Assembly (NCBI GenBank): GCA_016185145.1
Contig: JACPOB010000005.1
Coordinates: forward strand, 1-64,000
DNA: 64,000 bases
From: Rhodospirillales bacterium
GTDB taxonomy: Bacteria > Pseudomonadota > Alphaproteobacteria > Reyranellales > Reyranellaceae
Direction: 5' to 3'
Of the stretch, positions 19,980-28,735 are shown piece by piece (positions within the stretch are counted from its first letter, which is position 1; each line of letters opens with the position of its first letter). Below the pieces are notes generated by a model. The model had not been told where the DNA came from. It ran no database searches and saw nothing but the letters and a program-made list of their open reading frames with translations. Position numbers and translations under genes: made by a program.

Positions 19980-20070
19980 CTCTCCCCCACTAGGAGGAGA
20001 GGTTGGGCGAGGGGGTTGTAGAGCTGTCGAAGCCCCCTCTCCAAGCCTCTCCCCCTGGCGGGGGAGAGGA
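19980..20070. repeat. palindromic repeat, CTCTCCCCC/GGGGGAGAG family
   Basis: Between accA and xerD. It contains CCTCTCCCCC and GGGGGAGAGG blocks in inverted and direct orientation with a GAGGGGGTTG centre. Related in composition and layout to 2154-2286. Confidence 0.75.
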
Positions 20071-20083
20071 ACAAGAAGTGAAG

Positions 20084-21019
20084 TCAGCTCGCCGGGCGGC
20101 GCTTGCGGCGCGCCAGGGGGTGCTTGTCCTGCACCAGCGCCCGCAGCTTCTCGTCCAGCACATGGGTATAGATCTGGGTCGTGGCGATATCTGCATGGCC
20201 CAACATCAATTGCACGCTACGCAAGTCGGCGCCGCCCTCGAGCAGGTGGCTGGCGAAGGCATGCCGCAGTACATGTGGCGAGACGCGCGCCGGATCGATG
20301 CCGGCGGCGAGCGCGGCCTCCTTCAGGAGCTGGGCGAAGCGCTGGCGCGTCAGGTGACCGGTGCGGCCGCGCGACGGAAACAGGAAGCGCGACTTCTCAC
20401 CCTCGTCCAACATGGCCGCGCGGACATGCAGCCACGCGGCGATGGCCTGGCGCGCCGGGTCGCTGAGCGGCACCAGGCGCTCCTTGTTGCCCTTGCCGCG
20501 CACCACCAGCACCGAGGGATCGCGCTCGACGGCGGCGAGCGGCAGGGTCACCAGCTCGGACACGCGCAGGCCGGCCGCATAGAGAATCTCCAGCAGCGTC
20601 GCCATGCGCCCATGGTCGTCGTCGCGCCGGCTCGCGTCGATCAGCCGATCGACCTCCTCGCGCGACAGGACCTTGGGCAGCGGCCGGCCGAGCCGCGGCG
20701 AATCGAGCGTGCTCGCCGGATCGTCCTCGCGCATCCGCTCGGCCAGCAGGAAACGGAAGAGCTGGCGGATCACCGACAGTCGCCGCGCCACCGTGCGCGG
20801 CGTCATGCCGACATAGTCGAGCGACTTCAGATAGGCGCGCAGCGCGTCGGCATCGGCGTTGACGGGCTTCTTCTTGCGTCGCGCCAGGAAGGTTTCCAGA
20901 TCCCTGAGGTCGGCGCCGTACGCCGCCGTCGTGTTCAACGAAGCGCCGCGCTCGGCCGACAGCATCTCGATGAAGGCTTCGGCCTCGCGCGACAGCGGCG
21001 TGGACGGCTTCTTCTTCAC
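20084..21019 (-). CDS. xerD: site-specific tyrosine recombinase XerD
   Basis: Resolves chromosome dimers at dif together with XerC. The 311-residue protein has an N-terminal SAM-like core-binding domain and a catalytic domain with Arg (AAGLRVSEL), Lys (GKGNKER), His-x-x-Arg (SPHVLRHAFASH), His (LGHADIATT) and Tyr (IYTHV). It starts with GTG 21019. Position beside accA and before the aro genes supports XerD rather than a phage integrase; no att site or integrase-linked genes are present. Confidence 0.95.
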   Translation of the reverse strand: MKKKPSTPLSREAEAFIEMLSAERGASLNTTAAYGADLRDLETFLARRKKKPVNADADALRAYLKSLDYVGMTPRTVARRLSVIRQLFRFLLAERMREDDPASTLDSPRLGRPLPKVLSREEVDRLIDASRRDDDHGRMATLLEILYAAGLRVSELVTLPLAAVERDPSVLVVRGKGNKERLVPLSDPARQAIAAWLHVRAAMLDEGEKSRFLFPSRGRTGHLTRQRFAQLLKEAALAAGIDPARVSPHVLRHAFASHLLEGGADLRSVQLMLGHADIATTQIYTHVLDEKLRALVQDKHPLARRKRRPAS

Positions 21020-21037
21020 GATCCCCCGGCGGCGCGA

Positions 21038-22597
21038 TCAGAGGCCGTACGCGATCGCCGTTTCCACGGCGAACAGGCGGGCCGAATGGTCCTCGCCGAC
21101 CTGGCGCAGGGCCTGCACGATCGTCGCGATTGCGGCGGGATGGAGCTCGTTGAGCGGCGTTTCGCCGGCCGCGATCGGGGCGAGCAGTGACGTCTCGGCG
21201 CGGCGGCCGCCGGCGGCGGCGTTGACCAGCGCCTGCAGGTTGGCCGCGGCCGGCATCACCAGGCGCGCATTGCCGGGCGGCCTGTCGGGCAGATCGGTCG
21301 ACTTCGGCGGCAGATCGAAGCCGGTCGAGCGCAGCAATTCGAGCAGCAGATAGCCGCGCAGCGGCGCGCGGGCCGCATCGTCGTCGCGAGTGACCTCGTA
21401 CCAGCGATTGATTTCGCCGGTCGTGAGCTGCTTGGCATCCTCGAGGCCGGCAACCGCCGCCAGCGGCACCAGCCGGTCCAGCGCGATGATGGCGCGCGCA
21501 TTGTTGGTCACGGCGCTCAACGCCAGGCGGATCCAGGCCTGCGTCTGCAGCTTGGCGCCGAGCAGCAGGAAGCCGCGCATCGCTTCCTGGGCGACGTTGG
21601 CGAACTGCGGCTGGGCCGGCAGGTTGATCAGGGCCGCGGCGCTCGCCCGGGCGATGGTCGGGAACAACGGGCTGTCGCGCGCCTCGCCATAGGCGGCGGC
21701 GATGGAACCGACCATCTCGCCGGGATTGGAGGCGCTGCGCGCCGCCGCGACCATCCGCGCCCGGCGCGCGGTCGCCGCCGGCAGCGAAGCGCCGTCACGC
21801 AACGCCTCGAGATAAAGATCGCCCAGCTTCGTCGCCTCGATGATGGCGAGGGCTTCGCCACGCTCGGCGATCTCGATGCGCGTTGCGATCGGCAGCGGCT
21901 TCAGGCCGACCAGGGCGCGAACGATCGGCGGCTGCGTATTGCGCAACACGTTCGCCGGCGCCTGCGTGTGCATGAGGTCGATCGCCATCAGCGCCGGCCC
22001 GTCGAGCTGCTGAGCCGACTGCAGATTGGCGGCGCGCGCCGCAGCCTGATCGCCGTCCAGCAGCCTGCAGGCCGCCTGCGCGCGGCCGCTGAAGGGTTCG
22101 CTCAGCTGCCACTGGCGGACGACGGCGCAGGCGCCCTGCCGTTCGCCCGCCAGCATCAGGGCGTTGGCCACGGTCGATGCGACCGCCGGATCGGCATAGC
22201 CGCCGGCATTGCGCACCATCTCGTTCAGGCTCTCCGCCTCGCCCATGGCGGCGATCTTCTCGACCTTGCGCATGAACAGGCTGGGCGGTGGACTGCCGTC
22301 CGGCGCCGGCGGCGTGAGCTGGCTCACCAAGACCTTGAACTGCAGATCGCGCAAGGCGCGGCTGCGCGGCGCATTGGGCAGCGCCGTCACCAGCTTCTTG
22401 GCGGCGGCGAGCGAGGTGCCCGCCCAGGCGTTGGCCGGCATGCCCCCCGTGGCCGCCGTCAGGAAGCCGGTCGGCTGGCTGTCGAGCTCGACGCTCTGCG
22501 CAACCACCGGAACGGCCATGAGCACCGACGCCAGGACCGCCGCGACGGCGGCTCTAGAGCGGAATGGGATCAGGTGGAACCGCGCACGCGGTTCCAC
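21038..22597 (-). CDS. secreted alpha-helical protein of unknown function
   Basis: About 519 residues, Ala- and Leu-rich, probably helical repeats throughout, exported by a signal peptide (AAVAAVLASVLMAVPVVAQ). The mature part begins SVELDSQPTGFLT. Homologous-looking genes sit between xerD and aroK in other Rhodospirillales, but I know no function. The start is a real problem: the in-frame upstream region lies inside a palindromic element (22554-22683). GTG 22597 gives a basic n-region encoded by the element; ATG 22519 would leave almost no signal peptide. The open frame reaches 22699. Confidence 0.7.
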   Translation of the reverse strand: MEPRARFHLIPFRSRAAVAAVLASVLMAVPVVAQSVELDSQPTGFLTAATGGMPANAWAGTSLAAAKKLVTALPNAPRSRALRDLQFKVLVSQLTPPAPDGSPPPSLFMRKVEKIAAMGEAESLNEMVRNAGGYADPAVASTVANALMLAGERQGACAVVRQWQLSEPFSGRAQAACRLLDGDQAAARAANLQSAQQLDGPALMAIDLMHTQAPANVLRNTQPPIVRALVGLKPLPIATRIEIAERGEALAIIEATKLGDLYLEALRDGASLPAATARRARMVAAARSASNPGEMVGSIAAAYGEARDSPLFPTIARASAAALINLPAQPQFANVAQEAMRGFLLLGAKLQTQAWIRLALSAVTNNARAIIALDRLVPLAAVAGLEDAKQLTTGEINRWYEVTRDDDAARAPLRGYLLLELLRSTGFDLPPKSTDLPDRPPGNARLVMPAAANLQALVNAAAGGRRAETSLLAPIAAGETPLNELHPAAIATIVQALRQVGEDHSARLFAVETAIAYGL

Positions 22598-22683
22598 CTG
22601 ATCCCATTCGCGCGCGCTGGCGGTGCTTGTTTCACCGGGCACGATGCGTCCAGGTGATTCCACCTGGACGCATCGTGCTTTAG
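22554..22683. repeat. composite double-hairpin element P5, copy 1
   Basis: CTAG at the left end and TTAG at the right. Hairpin 1 (22562-22609) has 23-base perfect arms beginning GAATGGGATCAGGTGG. Hairpin 2 has 16-17-base arms (ACGATGCGTCCAGGTG) around an ATTC loop. The second copy is at 54364-54491. Confidence 0.93.
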
Positions 22684-22859
22684 CGCGCAAAGCGTTCACT
22701 GGGGACCGGGACCTCGAAATGCTTCGTCGGCGGCCGGGGTTCTATCACGGCGAGCGCTACCAGGCCTGCGATCAGCAGGCTCACGACGGTCACGACGACG
22801 ATGGGCCCAAGCTTGAGGGTGGGCACACTGAATCGATTTCGGGAACGGAACAGGGGCAC
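22680..22859 (-). CDS. 59-residue single-pass membrane protein
   Basis: A small gene starting with GTG 22859, preceded by an AAAGGTAG ribosome site about 12 bases upstream and an in-frame stop. It encodes a basic N-terminus (PLFRSRNRF), one membrane helix (GPIVVVTVVSLLIAGLVALAV) and a cytoplasmic or periplasmic tail IEPRPPTKHFEVPVPSERFAR. The tail resembles short proteins with PPTxxVEKVIPxxRF endings encoded near aroK in related bacteria. The stop codon TAA is the last part of element P5, so the end may have changed when the element inserted. Function unknown; probably the first gene before the secreted protein and xerD. Confidence 0.7.
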   Translation of the reverse strand: MPLFRSRNRFSVPTLKLGPIVVVTVVSLLIAGLVALAVIEPRPPTKHFEVPVPSERFAR

Positions 22860-22962
22860 GGCGCGGGCAACCTACCTTTCATCTGCCGATGCGGCAATCA
22901 CGGGGACAGCATCGCTTGAAACCATGGCTGGAATCGGCGACATCCATGTGTTCGAGCTCATC

Positions 22963-23520
22963 ATGGACGCCCGTTCACCCCTGCCGCTGACGCGCACCGT
23001 CGCCCTCGTGGGCCTGATGGGCGCCGGCAAGAGCGCCATCGGCAAGCGCCTGGCCCAGCGGCTCGGCTTGCCGTTCGTCGACGCCGATGACGAGATCGAA
23101 CGCGCCGCCGGCTGCTCGATCGCCGAAATCTTCGAAAAGTATGGCGAGGCCGACTTCCGCGCCGGCGAGCGCCGCGTCATTTCGCGCCTGCTCGACGAGC
23201 CGCCGCACGTGCTGTCGACCGGCGGCGGCGCCTACATCGACGCCGACACGCGCGCCCTGATGCGCGCCAAGGCCGTCACCGTGTGGCTGCGCGCCGAACT
23301 CGACGTGCTGTTCGACCGCGTGCGCAAGCGCGGCCACCGCCCGCTGCTGCGCAACGGCGATCCCAAGGAGGTTCTCGCACGGCTCATGACACAGCGTTAT
23401 CCGATCTATGCCGAGGCCGACGTCGTCGTCGATTCGACGGCACAGCCCGCCGATCGCACCACCGAGCAGGTGATCGAGGCGCTGCGCGCCCATCTGCAGA
23501 CCGAGCAGACGCCGGCATGA
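22963..23520 (+). CDS. aroK: shikimate kinase
   Basis: Phosphorylates shikimate at the 3-hydroxyl in aromatic amino acid synthesis. From ATG 22963 it is 185 residues; ATG 22924 would add 13. Walker A GLMGAGKSAIG is at about residues 20-30, DADDEIERAAG holds the shikimate-binding Asp, ADFRAGERRV the Arg, STGGGAY the GGG loop, and RGHRPLL the LID region. It overlaps aroB by 4 bases (ATGA), so they are translated as an operon. Confidence 0.96.
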   Translation: MDARSPLPLTRTVALVGLMGAGKSAIGKRLAQRLGLPFVDADDEIERAAGCSIAEIFEKYGEADFRAGERRVISRLLDEPPHVLSTGGGAYIDADTRALMRAKAVTVWLRAELDVLFDRVRKRGHRPLLRNGDPKEVLARLMTQRYPIYAEADVVVDSTAQPADRTTEQVIEALRAHLQTEQTPA

Positions 23521-24641
23521 CCACGCGCACCATCCGAGTCGAATTGGCGGGCCGCAGCTACGACATCGCGATCGGCCCCGGCCTGATCGACCAGGCGGGC
23601 CTGCTCAGCCGGCCGCTGCTGGCGGCGCCCAGGGTCACGATCGTGAGCGACGAAACCGTCGCTCCTCTCTATGGCGCCCGGCTTGCCGCCTCCTTCGAGA
23701 AGGCCGGCATCGAGGCAAGCACGGTCACCGTGCCCGCCGGCGAGAGCAGCAAGGAGTTCGGCGCCTTCGGCAGGCTCATGAACGAGCTGCTCGACCGGCG
23801 GCCCGACCGCAAGACCACCCTGGTGGCGCTGGGCGGCGGCGTGGTCGGCGATCTCACCGGCTTTGCCGCCGCGGTGCTGCTGCGCGGCGTCGACTTCATA
23901 CAGGTGCCGACCACGCTGCTCGCCCAGGTCGATTCCTCGGTCGGCGGCAAGACCGGCATCAACACGCGTCACGGCAAGAACCTGGTCGGCGCCTTCTACC
24001 AGCCGCGCCTCGTGCTGGCCGATACCGACGTGCTCGACACCCTGCCGCGGCGCGAGTTGCTGGCGGGCTATGCCGAGGTCGCCAAGTACGGCCTGATCGA
24101 CGATCCCCGGTTCTTCGCCTGGTGCGAGGCCAACGGTGCCGCGGTGCTGGCAGGCGACGCGGCCAGGCGGACCTACGCCATCGAGCAGAGCTGCCTCGCC
24201 AAGGCGCGCATCGTGGCGGCCGACGAGCGCGAGACCACCGACCTGCGCGCCCTGCTCAATCTCGGCCATACCTTCGGCCACGCCCTGGAAGCCGAGACCG
24301 GCTTCGGCAGCGATCTGCTGCATGGCGAGTCCGTCGGCACCGGCATGGCCATGGCCTTCGACCTGTCGGTGAGGCTCGGCCTCTGCCCCGCGGTCGACGC
24401 CGAGCGCGTGCGCCGCCATCTCGGCAGCGTCGGCCTGCCGATGCGCCTGCGCGCGATCGGCGGCGACAACCGCCGAAGCTGGGACGCCTCGCGTCTGATC
24501 GAGCACATGCGGGGCGACAAGAAAGCCGAAGGCGGCCGGCTCACCTTCGTCCTGGCGCGCGGCATCGGCAAGGCCTTCGTCAGCCGCGAGGTCGACGAAG
24601 CGGCATTGCGCGGGCTGCTCGACGACGCCATCTCTGCCTAG
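23517..24641 (+). CDS. aroB: 3-dehydroquinate synthase
   Basis: Converts DAHP to 3-dehydroquinate with NAD+ and a divalent metal. It has 374 residues. Seen: VSDETVAPLYG, PAGESSKEFG, the NAD site ALGGGVVGDLTGFAAA, QVPTTLLAQVDSSVGGKTGIN, the metal ligands in YAEVAKYG and LNLGHTFGHALE, and LLHGESVGTGM with the third ligand His. The start overlaps the aroK stop. Confidence 0.97.
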   Translation: MTTRTIRVELAGRSYDIAIGPGLIDQAGLLSRPLLAAPRVTIVSDETVAPLYGARLAASFEKAGIEASTVTVPAGESSKEFGAFGRLMNELLDRRPDRKTTLVALGGGVVGDLTGFAAAVLLRGVDFIQVPTTLLAQVDSSVGGKTGINTRHGKNLVGAFYQPRLVLADTDVLDTLPRRELLAGYAEVAKYGLIDDPRFFAWCEANGAAVLAGDAARRTYAIEQSCLAKARIVAADERETTDLRALLNLGHTFGHALEAETGFGSDLLHGESVGTGMAMAFDLSVRLGLCPAVDAERVRRHLGSVGLPMRLRAIGGDNRRSWDASRLIEHMRGDKKAEGGRLTFVLARGIGKAFVSREVDEAALRGLLDDAISA

Positions 24642-24643
24642 CC

Positions 24644-25954
24644 ATGGACAGCGACCTTCAGTTCGACATGCCGCTCTGGCTCGCGGGGCCGGCAGTGCTG
24701 GTCTGCCTGCTGCTCGCGGCATACCTGTCGGCGGCCGAGACGGCGATCACCGGCGCCTCGCGGCCGCGCATGCACAGGCTAGCCCAGCAGGGCAACAAGC
24801 TGGCGGCCACCGTCAACGGCCTGCTCGATCGCAAGGATGAGGTCGTGAGCGCCATCCTGCTCGGCAACAACGTGGTGAACATCTTCTCGGCCTCGCTCAC
24901 CACGGCCGTGCTGACCGCGCTGTTCGGCGCCGCGGGCATCGTCTACGCCACCATCGTGATCGGCGTCCTGGTCGTGATCTTCGGCGAGGTGATGCCCAAG
25001 ACCTGGGCGCTGCTGCGCGCCGATCGCGTGGCGCTGATGCTGGCGCCGTCGATCGCCGTCACCGTGGCGATGCTGGGTCCGGTGGCGCGCGGCGTTGCCG
25101 GCGTCTCGCGCTTCTTCCTCGGCACGCTGGGCATCCGCGTCGATCGCACGCCGGATGCGGCCGAGCATGCCGACCTTCTGCGCGGCGCCATCGAACTGCA
25201 TGGGCACGGCCACGGCCAGGAGGACGAAGCCGCCGCCGAGAAGGCGATGCTGAAGTCGGTGCTGGATCTCGGCGATCGCACGGTGGGCGACGTCATGACC
25301 CATCGCGGCAGCCTCGTCGTGATTGACGCCGACCAGCCCATGGACGCCATCGTCGGCCAGATGCTGGAAGCGCCCTACACGCGCATCCCGGTCTGTCGCA
25401 CCGAGGCGGACAACATCATCGGCGTCGTCCACGCCAAGGACCTGTTCCGCGCCGTCAGGGCGGCGGGCGGGCCGGAAACGGTCAAGATCGAAGCGGTCGT
25501 GACGCAACCCTGGTTCATTCCCGAATCGACGACGTGCTTCGACCAGCTCCAGGCCTTCCGCGCCCGCCACGAGCACTTCGCCATCGTCGTCGACGAGTAC
25601 GGCGCGCTGCGCGGCATCATCACCCTCGAGGACATCATCGAGGAGATCACCGGCGACATCGAGGACGAGCACGACGCCATCAAGCGCGGCGTGGTCAGGC
25701 GCGAGGACGGCAGCCTGATCAGCCAGGGCGACGTGCCGATCCGCGACCTCAATCGCGAGTTCGGCTGGGGGCTGCCCGAGGACGTCGCCATCACCATTGC
25801 AGGGCTCGTGCTGCACGAGGCGCGGCGCATCCCCGAGGTCGGCCAGACCTATGCATTTTACGGATTCCGCTTCGAAATTCTGAAGCGCGAAGGCACCCGA
25901 ATCGCCGAGTTGCGCATCATGCCGCCCCTCGCCATAGAGGCTGCCGAGAACTGA
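24644..25954 (+). CDS. CNNM/CorC-HlyC family protein (DUF21 + CBS pair + transporter-associated domain)
   Basis: A 436-residue membrane protein implicated in magnesium or cobalt efflux in homologues. The N-terminal DUF21 domain has four membrane helices with the motifs YLSAAETAITGASRPRMHRLA, LLGNNVVNIFSASLTT and GEVMPKTWALL (each within residues 15-135). Two CBS modules follow (VGDVMTHRGSLVVID and IVVDEYGALRGIITLEDIIEEITGDIEDEHD, in parts), then a C-terminal CorC_HlyC domain. A His-rich stretch HGHGHGQED near residue 190 may bind metal. It begins 2 bases after aroB, a conserved alphaproteobacterial order. Confidence 0.93.
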   Translation: MDSDLQFDMPLWLAGPAVLVCLLLAAYLSAAETAITGASRPRMHRLAQQGNKLAATVNGLLDRKDEVVSAILLGNNVVNIFSASLTTAVLTALFGAAGIVYATIVIGVLVVIFGEVMPKTWALLRADRVALMLAPSIAVTVAMLGPVARGVAGVSRFFLGTLGIRVDRTPDAAEHADLLRGAIELHGHGHGQEDEAAAEKAMLKSVLDLGDRTVGDVMTHRGSLVVIDADQPMDAIVGQMLEAPYTRIPVCRTEADNIIGVVHAKDLFRAVRAAGGPETVKIEAVVTQPWFIPESTTCFDQLQAFRARHEHFAIVVDEYGALRGIITLEDIIEEITGDIEDEHDAIKRGVVRREDGSLISQGDVPIRDLNREFGWGLPEDVAITIAGLVLHEARRIPEVGQTYAFYGFRFEILKREGTRIAELRIMPPLAIEAAEN

Positions 25955-25976
25955 GATCACCCAGAGAGGATTTGCC

Positions 25977-26624
25977 ATGCCGCTCTCGCCGCCGGTCGGG
26001 CGACAGCACCTGCATACGCGCCGTGTCACCTGCCAGGGCTTCTTCCGCGAGGACGGGCTGTGGGACATCGAGGGCCATATCACCGACGAGAAGACCTACG
26101 AGCATTCCAATGAATGGCGCGGGCCGCTGAAGCCGGGCGACTTCGTCCACGACATGTCGATCCGCCTTACGCTCGACCATCGCTTCACCATCGTCGACGT
26201 CGAGGCCGTGACCGACAAGTCGCCTTACCAGATCTGCGGAAACGTCACGCCCGACTTCAAGAAGCTGATCGGCTTGCGCATCGGCAGCGGCTTCCATCGC
26301 AAGGTGAAGGAGCGGCTGGGCGGCGTGCACGGCTGCACCCACATCGTCGAGCTCCTGGGCCCGGTGGCGACCACGGCCTTCCAGACCGTGTCGTCGGGCA
26401 AGGCGCGCGAGCTCAACCTCGCGCATCGCAACAAGATCGGCAAGCCGCCCAAGCCGGTCGATCCCGACGCGCCCAAGCAGAAGCCCTACGTCATCGACAA
26501 CTGCTACGCCTGGGCGTCGGACGGCCCGGTGGTCAAGCGCTGGGCGCCGCACTTCTTTACAGGCCCCGACGCCGAGGCCGTGCGTGCAGCAGCGGCCGGC
26601 AAAGACATCGAGATGGATGGCTAG
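25977..26624 (+). CDS. DUF2889 family protein
   Basis: A 215-residue cytoplasmic protein. RRVTCQGFFREDGLWDIEGHITDEK and the later GLRIGSGFHRKVKERLGGVHGCTHIVELLGPVATTA are the conserved blocks (in parts). Several His, Asp and Cys residues in GVHGCTHI suggest a metal or active site. DUF2889 proteins often sit near aromatic-degradation or cobalamin genes; function unknown. It starts with ATG 25977 after GAGAGGA. Confidence 0.85.
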   Translation: MPLSPPVGRQHLHTRRVTCQGFFREDGLWDIEGHITDEKTYEHSNEWRGPLKPGDFVHDMSIRLTLDHRFTIVDVEAVTDKSPYQICGNVTPDFKKLIGLRIGSGFHRKVKERLGGVHGCTHIVELLGPVATTAFQTVSSGKARELNLAHRNKIGKPPKPVDPDAPKQKPYVIDNCYAWASDGPVVKRWAPHFFTGPDAEAVRAAAAGKDIEMDG

Positions 26625-26627
26625 CTT

Positions 26628-26694
26628 CTTCCGGACCGCGAGCTTCCAGCTCGCTCATGATTCATGAGCGAGCTGGAAGCTCGCGGTCCGGAAG
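26628..26694. repeat. palindromic repeat family P1, copy 3 (perfect 67-base palindrome)
   Basis: Arms of 33 bases match exactly around one central T at 26661. Mini-hairpins are GCGAGC-TTCCA-GCTCGC and GCGAGC-TGGAA-GCTCGC. It fills the gap between convergent DUF2889 and bolA genes almost completely. Confidence 0.96.
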
Positions 26695-26695
26695 A

Positions 26696-26977
26696 CTAGG
26701 ACTTCTTGTCTTCTTCCGGCGTCAGCGTCGTCAGCGCCAGCGCATGCAGGCCGGCATCGAGCTCGGCCTTCAAGGCAGCATAGACCAGGCGTTGCCGCGT
26801 CACGCGGCTCTTGCCTTCGAACGCGGCTGAAACGATTTCGACACGGAAATGGGTCTCGCCGCCTTCGCGCCAGCCGGCGTGACCGTGATGGCGTGACGAT
26901 TCATCCTCGATGGCAAGGCGCACGGGCGCAAACCCGCTTCGCAGCTTGTTGTCAATCGCCATGGCGACCTTGCCCAT
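26696..26977 (-). CDS. bolA: BolA family protein
   Basis: A 93-residue partner of monothiol glutaredoxins in iron-sulfur cluster handling and stress morphology. It shows DESSRHHGHAGWREGGETHFRVEIVS (in parts), with the conserved His residues that bind the cluster, and SRVTRQRLVYAALKAEL with the signature RH/QR..Y segment. The ATG at 26977 is preferred to the GTG at 26980. It is divergent from the J-domain gene, as is common in this class. Confidence 0.95.
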   Translation of the reverse strand: MGKVAMAIDNKLRSGFAPVRLAIEDESSRHHGHAGWREGGETHFRVEIVSAAFEGKSRVTRQRLVYAALKAELDAGLHALALTTLTPEEDKKS

Positions 26978-27024
26978 CACTCACCTCTCTTGCCGCGCCA
27001 ATCCGTTGAACACATATTATCCGA

Positions 27025-27606
27025 ATGTCGCGGCGGCGAGCGAAACCCTTGATGGCCACCGATGACGCAGCGCTGCATCAGCGGGTCTGCGAAGCGCCAG
27101 GCTGCAAGCTCGCCGGCGACTATCGCGCACCGCGCGCGCGCGACCGGCTGAACGAGTATCGCTGGTTCTGCCTCGAGCATGTGCGCGACTACAACAAGAA
27201 GTGGGACTACTTCGCCGGCCTCGGCGCCGAGCAGATCGAGGCCCACATCCGCGCCGACACGACCTGGCGGCGCCCGGTCTGGCCGCTCGGCGCCCGCCGC
27301 AGCAACGGTCCTTATGTCCATATCCATGACCCGTTCGACCTTGCTGACGATGCCGGGTTGGGCGAGCGGCCGCAGCCCAGGTTCGATGGCAGCGAGCAAC
27401 TGACCCCGGCCGAGCGGTCGGCCCTCGATATCCTTGAACTTTCCTGGCCTTCGACCCAGGCGGACGTGAAATCTCGTTACAAGGAACTGGTGAAAATCCA
27501 CCATCCCGACGCCAATGGCGGGGCCCGGGATGCCGAAGAAAAACTGAAGCAAATCAATGCCGCCTATTCCACTCTGCGGGCATCCGAGCACCTTCCGGTC
27601 GAGTGA
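27025..27606 (+). CDS. J-domain (DnaJ-like) protein with N-terminal Cys region
   Basis: A 193-residue Hsp70 co-chaperone. The J domain is C-terminal (about residues 130-188): AERSALDILELSWPSTQADVKSRYKELV, then the HPD motif in IHHPDANGG and LKQINAAYSTL. The N-terminal half contains VCEAPGCKLAGDYRAPRARDRLNEYRWFCLEHVRDYN (in parts), a conserved alphaproteobacterial module with Cys and His residues that may bind a metal. It lies between bolA and cobS. The client is unknown; a role with the CobS/CobT complex is conceivable from synteny. Confidence 0.93.
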   Translation: MSRRRAKPLMATDDAALHQRVCEAPGCKLAGDYRAPRARDRLNEYRWFCLEHVRDYNKKWDYFAGLGAEQIEAHIRADTTWRRPVWPLGARRSNGPYVHIHDPFDLADDAGLGERPQPRFDGSEQLTPAERSALDILELSWPSTQADVKSRYKELVKIHHPDANGGARDAEEKLKQINAAYSTLRASEHLPVE

Positions 27607-27680
27607 TTAGCCTTATTCAAGGCAGGCCTGGCAATTGGTCGCTTGCGGTGCACAAAACGGCCTGCGACACTTGATTTTCG

Positions 27681-27705
27681 CCCGCAATTTGGCGGGTTTT
27701 GTTTT
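27681..27705 (+). terminator. rho-independent terminator or attenuator before cobS
   Basis: Stem CCCGC (27681-27685) / GCGGG (27692-27696) with a 6-base loop, followed by TTTTGTTTT. It ends 12 bases before the cobS ATG, so it may terminate the J-domain transcript or act in the cobS leader. I see no cobalamin riboswitch box around it. Confidence 0.6.
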
Positions 27706-27717
27706 GTAGGACTTGTG

Positions 27718-28722
27718 ATGGCCTCTACGACGACCGCGGCCCGGCAGAACGTCTCGGGCATGCCGGATATCAAGGTTTCCGCCCGTCAGCTTTTCGGCAT
27801 CGACACGGACATGGAAGTCCCGGCCTTCAGCCAGGCGACCGAGCACGTGCCGGAGGTGGACGACGCCTACCTCTTCGACCCGGACACGACGATGGCGATC
27901 CTCGCAGGCTTCGCCCACAACCGACGAGTCATGGTCCAGGGCTACCACGGCACCGGCAAGTCGACCCATATCGAGCAGGTCGCGGCCCGCCTCAACTGGC
28001 CCTGCCTGCGCGTCAACCTCGACAGCCACATCAGCCGTATCGACCTGATCGGCAAGGATGCGATCGTGCTGCGCGACGGCAAGCAGGTGACCGAGTTCCG
28101 CGAGGGCATCCTGCCGTGGGCGCTGCAGAACCCGACCGCCCTGGTGTTCGACGAGTACGACGCCGGCCGCGCCGACGTCATGTTCGTGATCCAGCGCGTG
28201 CTCGAAGTCGACGGCAAGCTGACGCTGCTCGACCAGAACAAGGTGATCCGCCCTCACCCGGCGTTCCGCCTGTTCTCGACGGCCAACACCGTTGGCCTCG
28301 GCGACACGACCGGCCTCTATCACGGCACGCAGCAGATCAACCAGGGCCAGATGGACCGCTGGTCGATCGTGACGACGCTGAACTACCTGCCGCACGACCA
28401 GGAAGTGAACATCGTCGCCGCCAAGACGCCGATGTACGATACCGAGGACGGCCGCAAGATCCTCAGCGCCATGGTGGCGCTGGCCGACCTGACGCGCGCG
28501 GGCTTCATCGCCGGCGACATCTCGACCGTGATGTCGCCGCGTACGGTGATGACCTGGGCCGAGAACGCCCGCATCTTCAACGGCGACATCGGCTTTGCTT
28601 TCCGTCTCACCTTCCTCAACAAGTGCGACGAGGTCGAGCGCTCAACGCTCGCCGAGTACTACCAGCGCTGCTTCGGCAAGGAATTGCCGGCTTCGAGCGG
28701 CAAGGGCGGCAAGCTGCACTGA
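27718..28722 (+). CDS. cobS: cobaltochelatase subunit CobS
   Basis: AAA+ ATPase of the aerobic CobNST cobaltochelatase, which inserts Co2+ into hydrogenobyrinic acid a,c-diamide. It has 334 residues: an N-terminal CobS-specific segment ([15 protein letters not shown]), Walker [11 protein letters not shown], Walker [11 protein letters not shown], sensor [18 protein letters not shown], and [11 protein letters not shown]. The ATG at 27718 is the first in-frame start after the hairpin. cobT follows 13 bases later. CobN is not in the window. Confidence 0.97.
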   Translation: MASTTTAARQNVSGMPDIKVSARQLFGIDTDMEVPAFSQATEHVPEVDDAYLFDPDTTMAILAGFAHNRRVMVQGYHGTGKSTHIEQVAARLNWPCLRVNLDSHISRIDLIGKDAIVLRDGKQVTEFREGILPWALQNPTALVFDEYDAGRADVMFVIQRVLEVDGKLTLLDQNKVIRPHPAFRLFSTANTVGLGDTTGLYHGTQQINQGQMDRWSIVTTLNYLPHDQEVNIVAAKTPMYDTEDGRKILSAMVALADLTRAGFIAGDISTVMSPRTVMTWAENARIFNGDIGFAFRLTFLNKCDEVERSTLAEYYQRCFGKELPASSGKGGKLH

Positions 28723-28735
28723 TGAGGTGGCCTAA

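Noticed and set aside
20084..21019. Phage or island integrase
   Set aside because: Length, catalytic motifs and position next to accA and the aro genes fit housekeeping XerD; no attachment repeats or phage genes nearby.
27607..27717. Cobalamin riboswitch before cobS
   Set aside because: No B12-box-like sequence is visible and the gap of 111 bases is too short; only a terminator-type hairpin is present.
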